The notes under the pieces are model-generated. The model searched no databases, had not been told where the DNA came from, and saw only the letters and a list, made by a program, of their open reading frames with translations. Positions 55,322-63,260 of a stretch of 64,000 bases of DNA are shown here, piece by piece. Made by a program: the position numbers and the translations under genes. The number at the start of each line of letters is the position of its first letter. Position 1 is the stretch's first letter. The stretch lies in contig CANLQD010000004.1 in the NCBI GenBank assembly GCA_947493175.1, positions 1 to 64,000 on the forward strand, in the 5' to 3' direction. This DNA is from an uncultured Flavobacteriaceae bacterium. GTDB lineage: Bacteria; Bacteroidota; Bacteroidia; Flavobacteriales; Flavobacteriaceae.

Positions 55322-56824
55322 CTAACTTCCGCTTTCATACACTAATTGTTGCAGGGCGTTCTTGGCAGGGTGGTATTCAGAATTGATTTCAAGCGCCTTT
55401 TCGAAGCAAGAAATGGCTTCTTGTTTCGTTCCGTTCAAAACATGGGCACCCCCAAGAGCCGTCCAAGAATACTCATCCGAGAATTTAGAGGTATACAGTT
55501 TGTAAAATGCAATGGCTGCCTCGTAGTCTTGTGCGGCTACAAGTTCTTCCCCAATTTCCTCAAAGTCAAAATCGATCATTGGAATGTATCGGTCATCGTT
55601 CTCATAGCGAGCGTATTTCTCTAAGGCGACTTCCATACCATTTTTCAAATATTCAGTGGAGATGGTCCTGGCCAGGGAAATTTTATCGAGTGTGTAGGAT
55701 GCATTGTTTAGGACCCTCATGGGAAAGGTAAAGGTATGCCTATCGTTTTCTTCATTATTGGTTAGCATGATAACACATTGATTTTTGGTGATATTTCGCA
55801 TAAAAAGGCTTCTGCCACCTCGAAGACCGCCCGTATGAAATACAATTTTCCCCATGGTACTATCCATCGCAATACGCCACGTCAACCCGGATAGTGCAGG
55901 ATAGTTTGATTTGGCATTTACCTTATAGGCAGTACGATCCTCTAAAAGGTGAGGCGTATACATCGCGTTTAAAGAAGCCCTTTTCAGCAAGGTTTCGTTC
56001 TGTAGTGCGTTGTGAAATTTTAAAAGATCTCGAGCTGTGGTATGTATGTCGCTGGGGCCATAGCTCTTTTCAAAGGTTTGCGCCTCCGCAATATTTTCAG
56101 GTAAAGAATCCGCCCACTGAAAACGGTCCGAAAGCCAGATTGGTTTTCTGTAATAACGTACGATATTGCTTTGTAGCGAATCGGGAACACGCTGCTTTTT
56201 GAGAAACGTATGTTGCATACCACATTTTTCAAAAATATGCTGGGTCAAATACTGATTAAAGTCCTTTCCGGAAACCCTTTCAATGATAAGCGCCAGAAGT
56301 ACGTAATTGGTATTGGCATAGAAAAAGTTTTTGCCGGGGGCAAAGCGAAGCTTGGGAGCTGTCCTGATGATCACATCTTTTATTTCTTCGTTACTAAGGC
56401 CCCTACCTTCGATTTTACTTAAAAAAGGCTGACTCTGTATTCTTGGTAGCCCCGAAGTATGGGTCAGTAAATTACGTATGGTGATATTTTCATAAGGTAT
56501 TTGGGGAAAGTACCTGGTAATGTCATCGTTCAGCTGCAATTTCCCCTTTTCTACCAATTGCAATAGCGCCACACCAGTAAAGGTCTTGGAAACGGAGGCC
56601 ACATTGAACATGCTATGTGAATTCAATGGAACACGGTTCCTATAATCTGAAAACCCGAAAGATTTTTCATAGATAACCGCCCCCTTTTCGGCAATCAAAA
56701 TAGTACCGTTGAATCGCTCCTCAAGATGTAATGAGTCTAAAATACCATCGATTTCCACAATTCGCGAATCAATAGATGGTGTACAGGAGGTACAAACGAA
56801 TGCAATAATAAGTAATATTTTCAC
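55322..56824 (-). CDS. Serine hydrolase (class C beta-lactamase/PBP-like) lipoprotein with C-terminal TPR-like region
   Basis: A GTG at 56824 (MKILLIIAFVCTSCTPSIDS, lipobox CTSC) is preferred because it makes a lipoprotein signal peptide; the frame goes back to an ATG at 56935, which would put 37 residues before the signal. The catalytic serine is in SVSKTFTG, the tyrosine motif in YANTNY and the third motif in HTGG. Residues from about 400 are helical with TPR-like pairs (YEAAIAFYKLYTSKFSDEYS, EAISCFEKALEINSEYHPAK). It may cleave cell-wall peptides or esters in the envelope. It is divergent from a kinase gene, with GGTTAA repeats between them. Confidence 0.87.
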   Translation of the reverse strand: MKILLIIAFVCTSCTPSIDSRIVEIDGILDSLHLEERFNGTILIAEKGAVIYEKSFGFSDYRNRVPLNSHSMFNVASVSKTFTGVALLQLVEKGKLQLNDDITRYFPQIPYENITIRNLLTHTSGLPRIQSQPFLSKIEGRGLSNEEIKDVIIRTAPKLRFAPGKNFFYANTNYVLLALIIERVSGKDFNQYLTQHIFEKCGMQHTFLKKQRVPDSLQSNIVRYYRKPIWLSDRFQWADSLPENIAEAQTFEKSYGPSDIHTTARDLLKFHNALQNETLLKRASLNAMYTPHLLEDRTAYKVNAKSNYPALSGLTWRIAMDSTMGKIVFHTGGLRGGRSLFMRNITKNQCVIMLTNNEENDRHTFTFPMRVLNNASYTLDKISLARTISTEYLKNGMEVALEKYARYENDDRYIPMIDFDFEEIGEELVAAQDYEAAIAFYKLYTSKFSDEYSWTALGGAHVLNGTKQEAISCFEKALEINSEYHPAKNALQQLVYESGS

Positions 56825-57000
56825 GCAGGTTGGGCAAAGGTTACTCAAGTTTCGATCGTATGGGACGTAGCCACTTTTTTTCGTTCGTATGGTGCTTAAA
56901 GGAAGTCCCAATGGTTTTTTAAATTGTGTTTTCATGGTATCGCTGTTTTATATTATTGTCTGATTCTGAATCAAATATGCATTGCATTTACCAATAAGCA

Positions 57001-57028
57001 GGTTAAACAGCGGTTAAAGACAGGTTAA
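57001..57028. promoter_or_regulatory. Three GGTTAA direct repeats with 11-bp period (OmpR-type operator)
   Basis: GGTTAA occurs at 57001-57006, 57012-57017 and 57023-57028, each 11 bp apart. Further copies are TTAACC (57056-57061), GTTAA (57109-57113) and GGTTAA (57119-57124), the last two also 11 bp apart. The spacing of one helical turn is typical of OmpR/PhoB-type dimers. The OmpR-type regulator encoded at 58590 is the natural candidate. The site lies between the serine hydrolase and the kinase gene. Confidence 0.7.
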
Positions 57029-57137
57029 TGATGTTATGTTGAAGATGCTACATTGTTAACCTATAATGGGTAATCGTAATAAAGACAGGTGTTCAGCGCC
57101 CCGTTAACGTTAATGGAGGGTTAACGATGTTCAATTC

Positions 57138-57169
57138 TTGGGCAGCAGTAGGCCTTTATGCTACTTTTG
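57138..57169 (+). promoter_or_regulatory. Promoter of the kinase/regulator/hydrolase operon
   Basis: TTG (57138-57140), 21 bases, TACTTTTG (57162-57169): a full match to the Bacteroidota promoter. The ATG chosen for the kinase (57199) lies 30 bases on. The promoter lies inside the 5' end of the longer frame from 57127, which is thus rejected as start. Confidence 0.75.
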
Positions 57170-57198
57170 GAGTGTTGCTAAATAAGTACGATAGCACT

Positions 57199-58584
57199 AT
57201 GCAAAAAAAAATAAACATACTGATCGTTACGGCCATCGCTACCCTTCTAGCCCTTATTAGTATACAGACCTACCTTATTTACAATACCTATGAACTCAAA
57301 AAAGATGCTTTTTTGAGCGAGACCAAGAAAGCCATTGGGCGTATCGATGATGAATCTGAAATGGTCGTGGCTACGAATGAACTATGGTCGCAGGAGTTTA
57401 TGGATTTGCTTTGGAGGTATCGTTTTGAAAATCTTGAGAAGGAAAAGTTTGTTGCCGGACTTACCAAAAATACCGATTCACTCACCGAAAGATATAATAG
57501 ACTCTATAAGGAAGAATTGAGAAAAACTGCTTTGGAGTACGATATTAAGTTTAAAAAGAACATTTATTCTATCATCATTCTTGATTCTGTATCCAACGAT
57601 ACGGTGTTCCCATTCGGCAATAAAAACCACTTATTAATGCTTGGTGAGGATTTTGAGGAAAAAGAGGGATACGATGTAAGCACTGCACGATGGCAGACCG
57701 ACTATACAAAAATAGTAGACGGAGATGAGAAGATGATCGAATTTAGGGTGCTAACCCGGGATAGGATGAGCATTTCTGACTGGAAACGTATTGTATTGGG
57801 AAGAATGGCGGCGCTTCTCACCGGATCTGTACTGTTATTGGTTTTTGTAGTAGGGCTCTTTTATTACTCCATCAAAAATTTGATCAAGCAGAAAAAGGTA
57901 GCCGATGTTAAAACCGATTTCATTAACAATATTACCCATGAACTTAAAACCCCATTGGCAACCTTGGGAATCGCTTCAAAAAGCTTAAAGAAAAAAGAAA
58001 TCCTTAAAAACCCGGAGGCTTTTCAGAATACGTTGGGTATTCTGGAGCGGCAAAACGATCGGCTTCAAAAATTGATCGATCAAGTGATGACCAATAGTTT
58101 GGGATCCGAAGAATTGGTCTTACATAAAGAGCAGGTGATAGACGATGCTTACTTTAAAAACCTACTAGATGATTTTGAACTCTCGGTTCAAAGCAAAGAC
58201 TTGACTATTGTCCGCAATATCGAGGTGAAGGAAGTGGTTTTCCGAATCGATACTTTCTTATTTACCACGGCACTCTTCAATATTCTCGAGAATGCCGTAA
58301 AATATGGAAAAGAGTCCGTTGAGATTGTATTGAAGACCTATCTGAAGAACAATCGGTACGAAATCGTGATTCGCGATAACGGTATAGGTATTAAAGAGAG
58401 AAATCTAAAATTTCTTTTCGACAAGTTTTACCGGGTCGAATCAGGGAATGTACATAATGTAAAAGGCCTTGGCCTTGGATTGTACTATACAAAACAAGTG
58501 GTCAATGCCCATAACGGTGCTTTGGCCGTAGAAAGTGAACTTGGAAAAGGAACTGAATTTACCATTACCATACCTCTAAATTGA
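57199..58584 (+). CDS. Sensor histidine kinase (membrane-bound)
   Basis: The start MQKKINILIVTAIATLLALI at 57199 gives 461 residues. It has two membrane helices (about 8-28 and 203-224) flanking a periplasmic domain of about 170 residues. The HisKA motif is NNITHELKTPLATLG with His247; the ATPase domain has NILENAVKYGK, RDNGIGI and GLGLGLYYTKQV. It resembles RprX-type kinases of Bacteroidota. Its regulator partner starts 5 bp after its stop codon, so they are translated together. Confidence 0.93.
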   Translation: MQKKINILIVTAIATLLALISIQTYLIYNTYELKKDAFLSETKKAIGRIDDESEMVVATNELWSQEFMDLLWRYRFENLEKEKFVAGLTKNTDSLTERYNRLYKEELRKTALEYDIKFKKNIYSIIILDSVSNDTVFPFGNKNHLLMLGEDFEEKEGYDVSTARWQTDYTKIVDGDEKMIEFRVLTRDRMSISDWKRIVLGRMAALLTGSVLLLVFVVGLFYYSIKNLIKQKKVADVKTDFINNITHELKTPLATLGIASKSLKKKEILKNPEAFQNTLGILERQNDRLQKLIDQVMTNSLGSEELVLHKEQVIDDAYFKNLLDDFELSVQSKDLTIVRNIEVKEVVFRIDTFLFTTALFNILENAVKYGKESVEIVLKTYLKNNRYEIVIRDNGIGIKERNLKFLFDKFYRVESGNVHNVKGLGLGLYYTKQVVNAHNGALAVESELGKGTEFTITIPLN

Positions 58585-58589
58585 AAAAG

Positions 58590-59273
58590 ATGGCAAACGT
58601 ACTATTGGCAGAAGATGATTTTGATTTTGGCAGCATCTTAAAACAATACTTGGAGATTCACGAGTATAAGGTTAGCTGGGCCAAAGATGGAAAAGAAGCC
58701 TTGGATCTGTTTTCCCAAAACAATTTTGACATCTGTGTTTTCGATGTGATGATGCCTAAAATGGACGGTTTCACATTGGCTGAAAAAGTAGTGAACCTAG
58801 ACCCTGAGGTCCCTTTTGTTTTTCTAACTGCCAAAAAGTTAAAGGAAGACCGGATCAAAGGATTAAAGCTTGGTGCCGATGATTACATCGTAAAACCTTT
58901 CGAAGCTGATATTTTGGTGTTGCGGTTGCACAATATTTTAAAACGTACCCAACGCATACGACCCAAAAAGGAACAATTGCATCGTATCGGCAATTACGAT
59001 TTCGATGCCATTAATCACAAATTAGTATTTCAGGATACCGAGCAACGATTGACCGAAAAAGAAACAGTACTCATACAGTATCTGTACAAACATAAGAATA
59101 CCATGATCAAGCGCGACGACCTCCTCAAAGACGTTTGGGGCAACGACGATTTTTTCTCGGGAAGAAGTATGGACGTATTTATAAGCCGCCTGCGAAAATA
59201 CTTTAAGCAAGACACTTCAATAGCCATTGAAAGTGTTCGCGGTGTAGGCTTAACTTTTAAAGTAGACGCATAA
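58590..59273 (+). CDS. OmpR-family response regulator (RprY-like)
   Basis: The ATG at 58590 (MANVLLAEDDFDFGSILKQY) gives 227 residues; a TTG at 58581 overlapping the kinase stop is less likely. The receiver has the acidic residues EDD, the phospho-acceptor Asp52 in ICVFDVMMPKMDG and Lys102 in YIVKPFEAD. The C-terminal winged helix reads RLTEKETVLIQYLYKHKNTM, SMDVFISRLRKYFKQ and IESVRGVGLTFKV. It is the partner of the kinase just upstream. The GGTTAA repeats in the divergent region are its likely target. Confidence 0.95.
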   Translation: MANVLLAEDDFDFGSILKQYLEIHEYKVSWAKDGKEALDLFSQNNFDICVFDVMMPKMDGFTLAEKVVNLDPEVPFVFLTAKKLKEDRIKGLKLGADDYIVKPFEADILVLRLHNILKRTQRIRPKKEQLHRIGNYDFDAINHKLVFQDTEQRLTEKETVLIQYLYKHKNTMIKRDDLLKDVWGNDDFFSGRSMDVFISRLRKYFKQDTSIAIESVRGVGLTFKVDA

Positions 59274-59305
59274 AAGGAGTTTATTTCATCATTAAAACAA
59301 ACATC

Positions 59306-60526
59306 ATGAAACAGTTAGGAACCATTTTACTACTCTTCATCACAGTAGTACAACATTCAAAGGCGCAGACACCCGAGGTACTTTTGCGACAACAGTTAGA
59401 TAGCATTAGCCGACTAACAGGACTTGCAGGTTTTGGAGTAGCGGTTTTTTCGACCGATTCGCTCTATTTTGAAAACGGATATGGCTATGCTGATCTTGAA
59501 AACAAAAAGACCTACACAACGAACACAATCCAAAATATAGGGTCTATTTCAAAGACCTTTATCGGGGTCGCCTTAATGAAGACCATAGAAATGGGAAAGT
59601 TTAATTTGGATACCCCGATCAATGATATCTTGCCTTTTAGGGTCGTACACCCCAAGTATCCTGAGGCTGTCATTAGTGTACGACATCTAGCTACCCATAC
59701 TTCGGGAATTGTTGACTTTGAAAAAGGCTATGACAGAAGCTATGTGTTAGAAAATCCCAGTAGCGTAGTTCCGGAGAATTACGAGAAGGACATGGAAAAA
59801 TACCTAAACAAGGTCAGAAGTAACGGTAAAATGCCCTTAAAGAAGTATTTAAAAGGGTATTTGGTGCCCGGAGAAGAATTCCATAGCAAGAAGAATTTTT
59901 CAAAGTTTGCCCCTGGCAAGCGCTATGTGTATTCTAATATTGCTTCTGCGCTTGCCGCGTATTGTATTGAGGTTGTTACAGGAAAGTCTTTTCCTGAGTT
60001 TACACAAGAACATATTTTCAAAAAGGTCGGGATGCACGATACGGGATGGTCCTATGACTCGATCGATCAAACGGCACATGCCAAAACATATTCAAACGAT
60101 CTAAAGGCTTTACCAAAGTATTCCTTGGTAACATATCCAGACGGAGGTTTGCGAACCAGCGTAGCCAGCATTACCAGATACCTACAGACCATGGTTCGAT
60201 GTTACCAGGGAGAAGATATCATTTTAAAGCCTGAATCGTGTCAGGAAATGATGAAGGCACAGTTGGCCCCATCGCAGCTCGAAGATGGTGAGGATACTGA
60301 TAACTATGGCTTTTTTTGGGAGTACAACCGGGAAACCATTATTGGCCACAATGGGGGTGATCCAGGTATCCTGACCCTTATGTATTATTACAAGGATATA
60401 GAAATGGGAGCGGTGTTTTTCACGAACACCAATGTAATCGATAATCCGGTTGCTTCTAAGCAGGTACAGGCTTGCTGGAATGCCATACGTTCGTACATGA
60501 AACAATTGGTCGATCAAAAAGTATAA
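59306..60526 (+). CDS. Secreted serine hydrolase (class C beta-lactamase/PBP-like)
   Basis: This 406-residue exported enzyme has a signal peptide (MKQLGTILLLFITVVQHSKA). Catalytic motifs are SISKTFIG (Ser and Lys), YVYSNIAS (Tyr) and IIGHNGGDPG in place of KTG. It belongs to the same superfamily as the hydrolase at 55322 but lacks the C-terminal TPR-like region. It is 32 bp after the regulator gene, so it is probably co-expressed with the two-component system and controlled by it. Substrate unknown. Confidence 0.9.
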   Translation: MKQLGTILLLFITVVQHSKAQTPEVLLRQQLDSISRLTGLAGFGVAVFSTDSLYFENGYGYADLENKKTYTTNTIQNIGSISKTFIGVALMKTIEMGKFNLDTPINDILPFRVVHPKYPEAVISVRHLATHTSGIVDFEKGYDRSYVLENPSSVVPENYEKDMEKYLNKVRSNGKMPLKKYLKGYLVPGEEFHSKKNFSKFAPGKRYVYSNIASALAAYCIEVVTGKSFPEFTQEHIFKKVGMHDTGWSYDSIDQTAHAKTYSNDLKALPKYSLVTYPDGGLRTSVASITRYLQTMVRCYQGEDIILKPESCQEMMKAQLAPSQLEDGEDTDNYGFFWEYNRETIIGHNGGDPGILTLMYYYKDIEMGAVFFTNTNVIDNPVASKQVQACWNAIRSYMKQLVDQKV

Positions 60527-60580
60527 ACCTGTTATTTATAGGAAAGAAATTAATAAACAACAGTCAAAAAAACAGAAATC

Positions 60581-61213
60581 ATGAGAATTATTGTCTATTT
60601 ACTATTAAGCATGTTTATTGGACTATTTACTGCAAAGGCGCAGGAGAGCAAAACAACTACGAGTAACACCACCACTTCGGTTTCTATTTCTACCGATGGG
60701 GACATCGGTTTTACCGAAAACGGCCGCACTTATTTTTCAATAAGTGATTCTGACGACACTTATAAGGTACGAGCAGAATTTCATACCACTAAAACGAAAA
60801 AAATTCGAACCTATTTACTGGAAGAACTAGGAAAGGAATATTTAACCACATCGGGAAACAGACAAAAATGGATTCGCACCTATGGCGGTGATGTTGGCTA
60901 TGAAGTGCGATTGGATAACGGAACCCTAAAGATCCGTTTGGACAAGGAACTTTTATCCAGTGGTATGGTCAACAAATTCAAGATCATTACCCAGAACATC
61001 AAAGCATATACCTCTGGAAAATCTCAAGAAAAATACGCTTTGGAACAAGCAGAGCGAGAAGCAGAACAAGTTCAGCGAGAAGCGGAACAAAAGAAGAGAG
61101 AGGCAGAACAGTTACAACGAGAGGCCGAGCAAAAAATAAGGGAGGCCGAACAATTACAGAGAGAGGCCGAAAGAATAAAGCGCGAAGCGAAACGTAAAAA
61201 AGGTACACGATAA
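60581..61213 (+). CDS. Secreted protein with a C-terminal heptad-repeat coiled coil
   Basis: This 210-residue protein has a signal peptide (MRIIVYLLLSMFIGLFTAKA), a beta-rich domain of about 110 residues that I do not recognise (FTENGRTYFSISDSDDTYKV, KIRTYLLEELGKEYLTTSGN), and a long helix from about 150. The helix has seven near-identical heptads of the type QREAEQK, encoded by 21-bp repeats with synonymous changes. Strongly charged, it may form a trimeric or dimeric stalk. It follows the serine hydrolase by 54 bp. Its stop codon lies next to the bidirectional terminator of small-RNA unit 3. Confidence 0.8.
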   Translation: MRIIVYLLLSMFIGLFTAKAQESKTTTSNTTTSVSISTDGDIGFTENGRTYFSISDSDDTYKVRAEFHTTKTKKIRTYLLEELGKEYLTTSGNRQKWIRTYGGDVGYEVRLDNGTLKIRLDKELLSSGMVNKFKIITQNIKAYTSGKSQEKYALEQAEREAEQVQREAEQKKREAEQLQREAEQKIREAEQLQREAERIKREAKRKKGTR

Positions 61214-61385
61214 AAAAAGCCCCGACTGAAAAGCCGGGGCAATTTTTTAGTAAAGTAGGTCTTTTAGTAAAATTTGGCCCGAAATTTATCGGGAAAGCTG
61301 TTATAGGCCAACCAAAGGTCTTTGGGGAAACCGAATAGTTGTTTTGGTCAAGTCTTAGTGTTGTTTGGGGTAAACACTATTCTTT
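61211..61385 (-). ncRNA. Candidate small RNA, unit 3
   Basis: The predicted minus-strand transcript runs from near 61385 to the terminator GCCCCG...CGGGGC (61219-61240) plus U tail. The 3' part has GGCCAAATTTTAC and CCTACTTTA (61259-61251), as in the other units. At about 175 bases it is the longest. The -7 box is the least like the consensus, so its activity is less certain. Confidence 0.55.
61219..61240. terminator. Bidirectional terminator between the coiled-coil gene and small-RNA unit 3
   Basis: GCCCCG pairs with CGGGGC around ACTGAAAAGC. A run of A (61212-61218) gives U residues on the minus-strand transcript, and TTTTTT (61243-61248) gives them on the plus strand. It can end both transcripts. 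Confidence 0.85.
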
Positions 61386-61390
61386 AATCA

Positions 61391-61492
61391 TGAAGTAAAT
61401 GTAAGACAGGTCTTTGTAATTCGCACGATAATTGTTGTAAAGTGGCTTTGTGGTGTTGTGTGCCACATTAAAGGTGCGTTTTCTTCGATGAA
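61391..61492 (-). promoter_or_regulatory. Composite promoter of small-RNA unit 3
   Basis: Minus strand: TTCATCGAAGA (61492-61482), CACAACA (61460-61454), TACAACA (61439-61433; one mismatch, period 21 bp) and a weak -7 box TACTTCA (61397-61391). The order and spacing match the other three units, with the proximal repeat and the -7 box changed most. Confidence 0.55.
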
Positions 61493-61552
61493 CGACCTAT
61501 GTACTATTTCAAATTCAGGATACGGTCGGAAATGACAGCTCACCGATAGGCA

Positions 61553-61706
61553 TAAAAAAACCCCGACGGGGAGTCGGGGCATTTTTGTAAAGTAGGTTTG
61601 TTACATGTAGTACTTTTAAATGGTTATGTAAGTAGGTTAATTGGTGTTTTTCTCTTTTGTTTTTCGGTTAAGTTCACAGTGCTAATTTGGGATAAGCCCT
61701 AATGAT
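61553..61706 (-). ncRNA. Candidate small RNA, unit 4
   Basis: The predicted minus-strand transcript starts near 61706 and ends in the strong terminator CCCCGAC-GGGGA-GTCGGGG (61561-61579) with a run of seven T residues. CCTACTTTA (61596-61588) lies just before the hairpin, and a second AACCTACTTAC lies about 40 bases upstream (61638-61628). The hflX terminator upstream makes read-through from hflX unlikely, so it needs its own promoter. Confidence 0.62.
61561..61579 (-). terminator. Terminator of small-RNA unit 4
   Basis: CCCCGAC (61561-61567) and GTCGGGG (61573-61579) form a perfect 7-bp stem with loop GGGGA, followed on the minus strand by seven T residues (61560-61554). No plus-strand gene ends here. 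Confidence 0.9.
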
Positions 61707-61712
61707 TAATTA

Positions 61713-61813
61713 CAACGTAAATCTACATTGCTATTCCTCGATCACCGAATTTATGTTGTGAACCTATCGCATTCTGTTGTGAAAGATATGAACGGTCTTA
61801 TTTGTTCGATGAA
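61713..61813 (-). promoter_or_regulatory. Composite promoter of small-RNA unit 4
   Basis: Minus strand: TTCATCGAACA (61813-61803), CACAACA (61781-61775), CACAACA (61760-61754; period 21 bp), then TACGTTG (61719-61713) as -7 box after 34 bases. The segment AATGTAGATTTAC before the -7 box is nearly the same as in unit 2. Confidence 0.62.
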
Positions 61814-61917
61814 GTGAAGTTGCTCATCGTATTGATAGCTGTTGTTGTTTTTGCACAAGGGATTGAAGTGATATCTTTTCTGGACTCCTTTTGGTTCAGA
61901 AAAAAATATAACGGAAA

Positions 61918-61945
61918 GCCCGACCACACCCTTGTGTGGTCGGGC
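61918..61945 (-). terminator. Terminator of hflX
   Basis: GCCCGACCACAC (61918-61929) and GTGTGGTCGGGC (61934-61945) form a perfect 12-bp stem with a four-base loop. The minus strand continues TTTCCGTTATATTTTTTT. It lies 26 bp after the hflX stop. Confidence 0.9.
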
Positions 61946-61971
61946 CTCGAAAAGACTTTGTATATGGGCAA

Positions 61972-63183
61972 CTAATACTCGTCTAGATGCTCAGGGTATA
62001 GAAAGTTATTATAGGGGAAGCGGGTAACATGTATGCTACGTACCTCATCATAGACACGTTTTCTAAATTCGTCGAGGTTTTCCTTGTTCAGGGCAGAAAT
62101 GAACAAAGCGTTGTTCCCTACGCGTTGCATCCAAGTGTTTTTCCACTCTTCTATGGTAAAGTGTTTTTCGGTCTTTTCAGTGGTAAGGTCGTCCTCTTCG
62201 ATGACCTCATGCCGGTACTGGTCTATTTTATTAAACACCATGATGGTGCTTTTATCGGCACTGTTTATTTCATCAAGAATCTTATTGACCGAATCGATGT
62301 GTTCTTCGAATTGGGGATGAGAGATATCAACGACATGTAGAAGCAGATCCGCTTCACGTACTTCATCCAAGGTGCTTTTAAAACTCTCGACCAATTGGGT
62401 AGGTAGTTTTCTGATAAACCCAACAGTATCGCTCAAAAGAAACGGTAGGTTGCCGATAACCACTTTTCGTACGGTGGTATCCAAGGTCGCGAACAGTTTA
62501 TTTTCGGCAAAAACACGGCTTTTACTGACCACATTCATTAAGGTAGACTTACCCACGTTGGTGTACCCGACGAGGGCCACCCGTACCAAAGCGCCCCGAT
62601 TGCCACGCTGCGTTTCCATCTGGCGGTCTATTTTTTGAAGCTTTTTCTTGAGCAATGTAATACGGTCTCGAACGATTCGCCTGTCGGTCTCAATCTCGGT
62701 CTCTCCTGGTCCGCGCATACCGATACCCCCTTTTTGCCGTTCCAAGTGTGTCCATAATCCTGTTAGCCGAGGTAACAAATATTCATATTGAGCGAGTTCT
62801 ACTTGTGTACGGGAATAACTGGTTTGTGCGCGCTGGGCAAAAATATCGAGGATGAGACCGGTACGATCTAAAATCTTACAGCGCAACTGTTTTTCTATAT
62901 TTCGTTGTTGGGCCGGGCTCAGTTCATCGTCGAAAATCACCGAACCTATTTTATGCTCATCAACGTAATTCTCGACCTCTTGCATCTTGCCACTGCCGAT
63001 CAAGGTTTTGGGATTGGGCACGTTCATGCGCTGCACGAAGCGTTTATAAACTTCACCACCCGCAGTATAGGTTAGAAATTCGAGTTCGTCGAGATATTCC
63101 GTAACCTTTTCCTCGTTCTGTTCTTGGTTGATGACCCCTATCAATACCGTTCTTTCGTATTCTATCGACTTCTTTTCTAACAT
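61972..63183 (-). CDS. hflX: GTPase HflX
   Basis: The ATG at 63183 (MLEKKSIEYERTVLIGVINQ) gives 403 residues and fits a -7 box at 63206; the frame to 63201 would overlap that box. The N-terminal HflX domain has LIGSGKMQEVENYVDEHKIG, FDDELSPAQQRNIEKQL and the helical linker with GIGMRGPGETEIETDRRIVR. The GTPase domain has GYTNVGKSTLMN, DTVGFIRKLP and NKIDQY. HflX splits stalled or damaged 70S ribosomes, often under stress. Confidence 0.96.
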   Translation of the reverse strand: MLEKKSIEYERTVLIGVINQEQNEEKVTEYLDELEFLTYTAGGEVYKRFVQRMNVPNPKTLIGSGKMQEVENYVDEHKIGSVIFDDELSPAQQRNIEKQLRCKILDRTGLILDIFAQRAQTSYSRTQVELAQYEYLLPRLTGLWTHLERQKGGIGMRGPGETEIETDRRIVRDRITLLKKKLQKIDRQMETQRGNRGALVRVALVGYTNVGKSTLMNVVSKSRVFAENKLFATLDTTVRKVVIGNLPFLLSDTVGFIRKLPTQLVESFKSTLDEVREADLLLHVVDISHPQFEEHIDSVNKILDEINSADKSTIMVFNKIDQYRHEVIEEDDLTTEKTEKHFTIEEWKNTWMQRVGNNALFISALNKENLDEFRKRVYDEVRSIHVTRFPYNNFLYPEHLDEY

Positions 63184-63198
63184 AACCCGTTTAAAGTG

Positions 63199-63206
63199 CA
63201 AATCTA
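63199..63206 (-). promoter_or_regulatory. -7 promoter box of hflX
   Basis: TAGATTTG on the minus strand (63206-63199) matches TAnnTTTG and lies 16 bases before the ATG at 63183. A -33 TTG at the normal distance is not seen. Confidence 0.5.
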
Positions 63207-63260
63207 ATCAATACTTCCCAAGCTATTTTCGTAATTTTAACACCCCCAAAAAAAAGTACC

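Larger units (their letters stand above)
61214..61971. other. Intergenic region, 758 bp: two candidate small-RNA genes
   Basis: No protein-coding frame is supported between the coiled-coil gene and hflX. The region is filled by units 3 and 4 and by the hflX terminator (61918-61945), which separates hflX from unit 4. Confidence 0.7.

Noticed and set aside
60999..61208. 21-bp repeats as a regulatory or mobile repeat
   Set aside because: They encode the heptads of the coiled-coil protein in frame, with silent changes, so they are coding repeats.
54815..61813. Repeated units could be a CRISPR array
   Set aside because: Repeat words are only 7-11 bases, units are 240-320 bp long, and each has a terminator; there is no constant repeat/spacer pattern and no cas gene.
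54815..61813. Repeated units could be ends of insertion sequences
   Set aside because: All four units are in the same orientation, with no terminal inverted repeats, target duplications or transposase gene.
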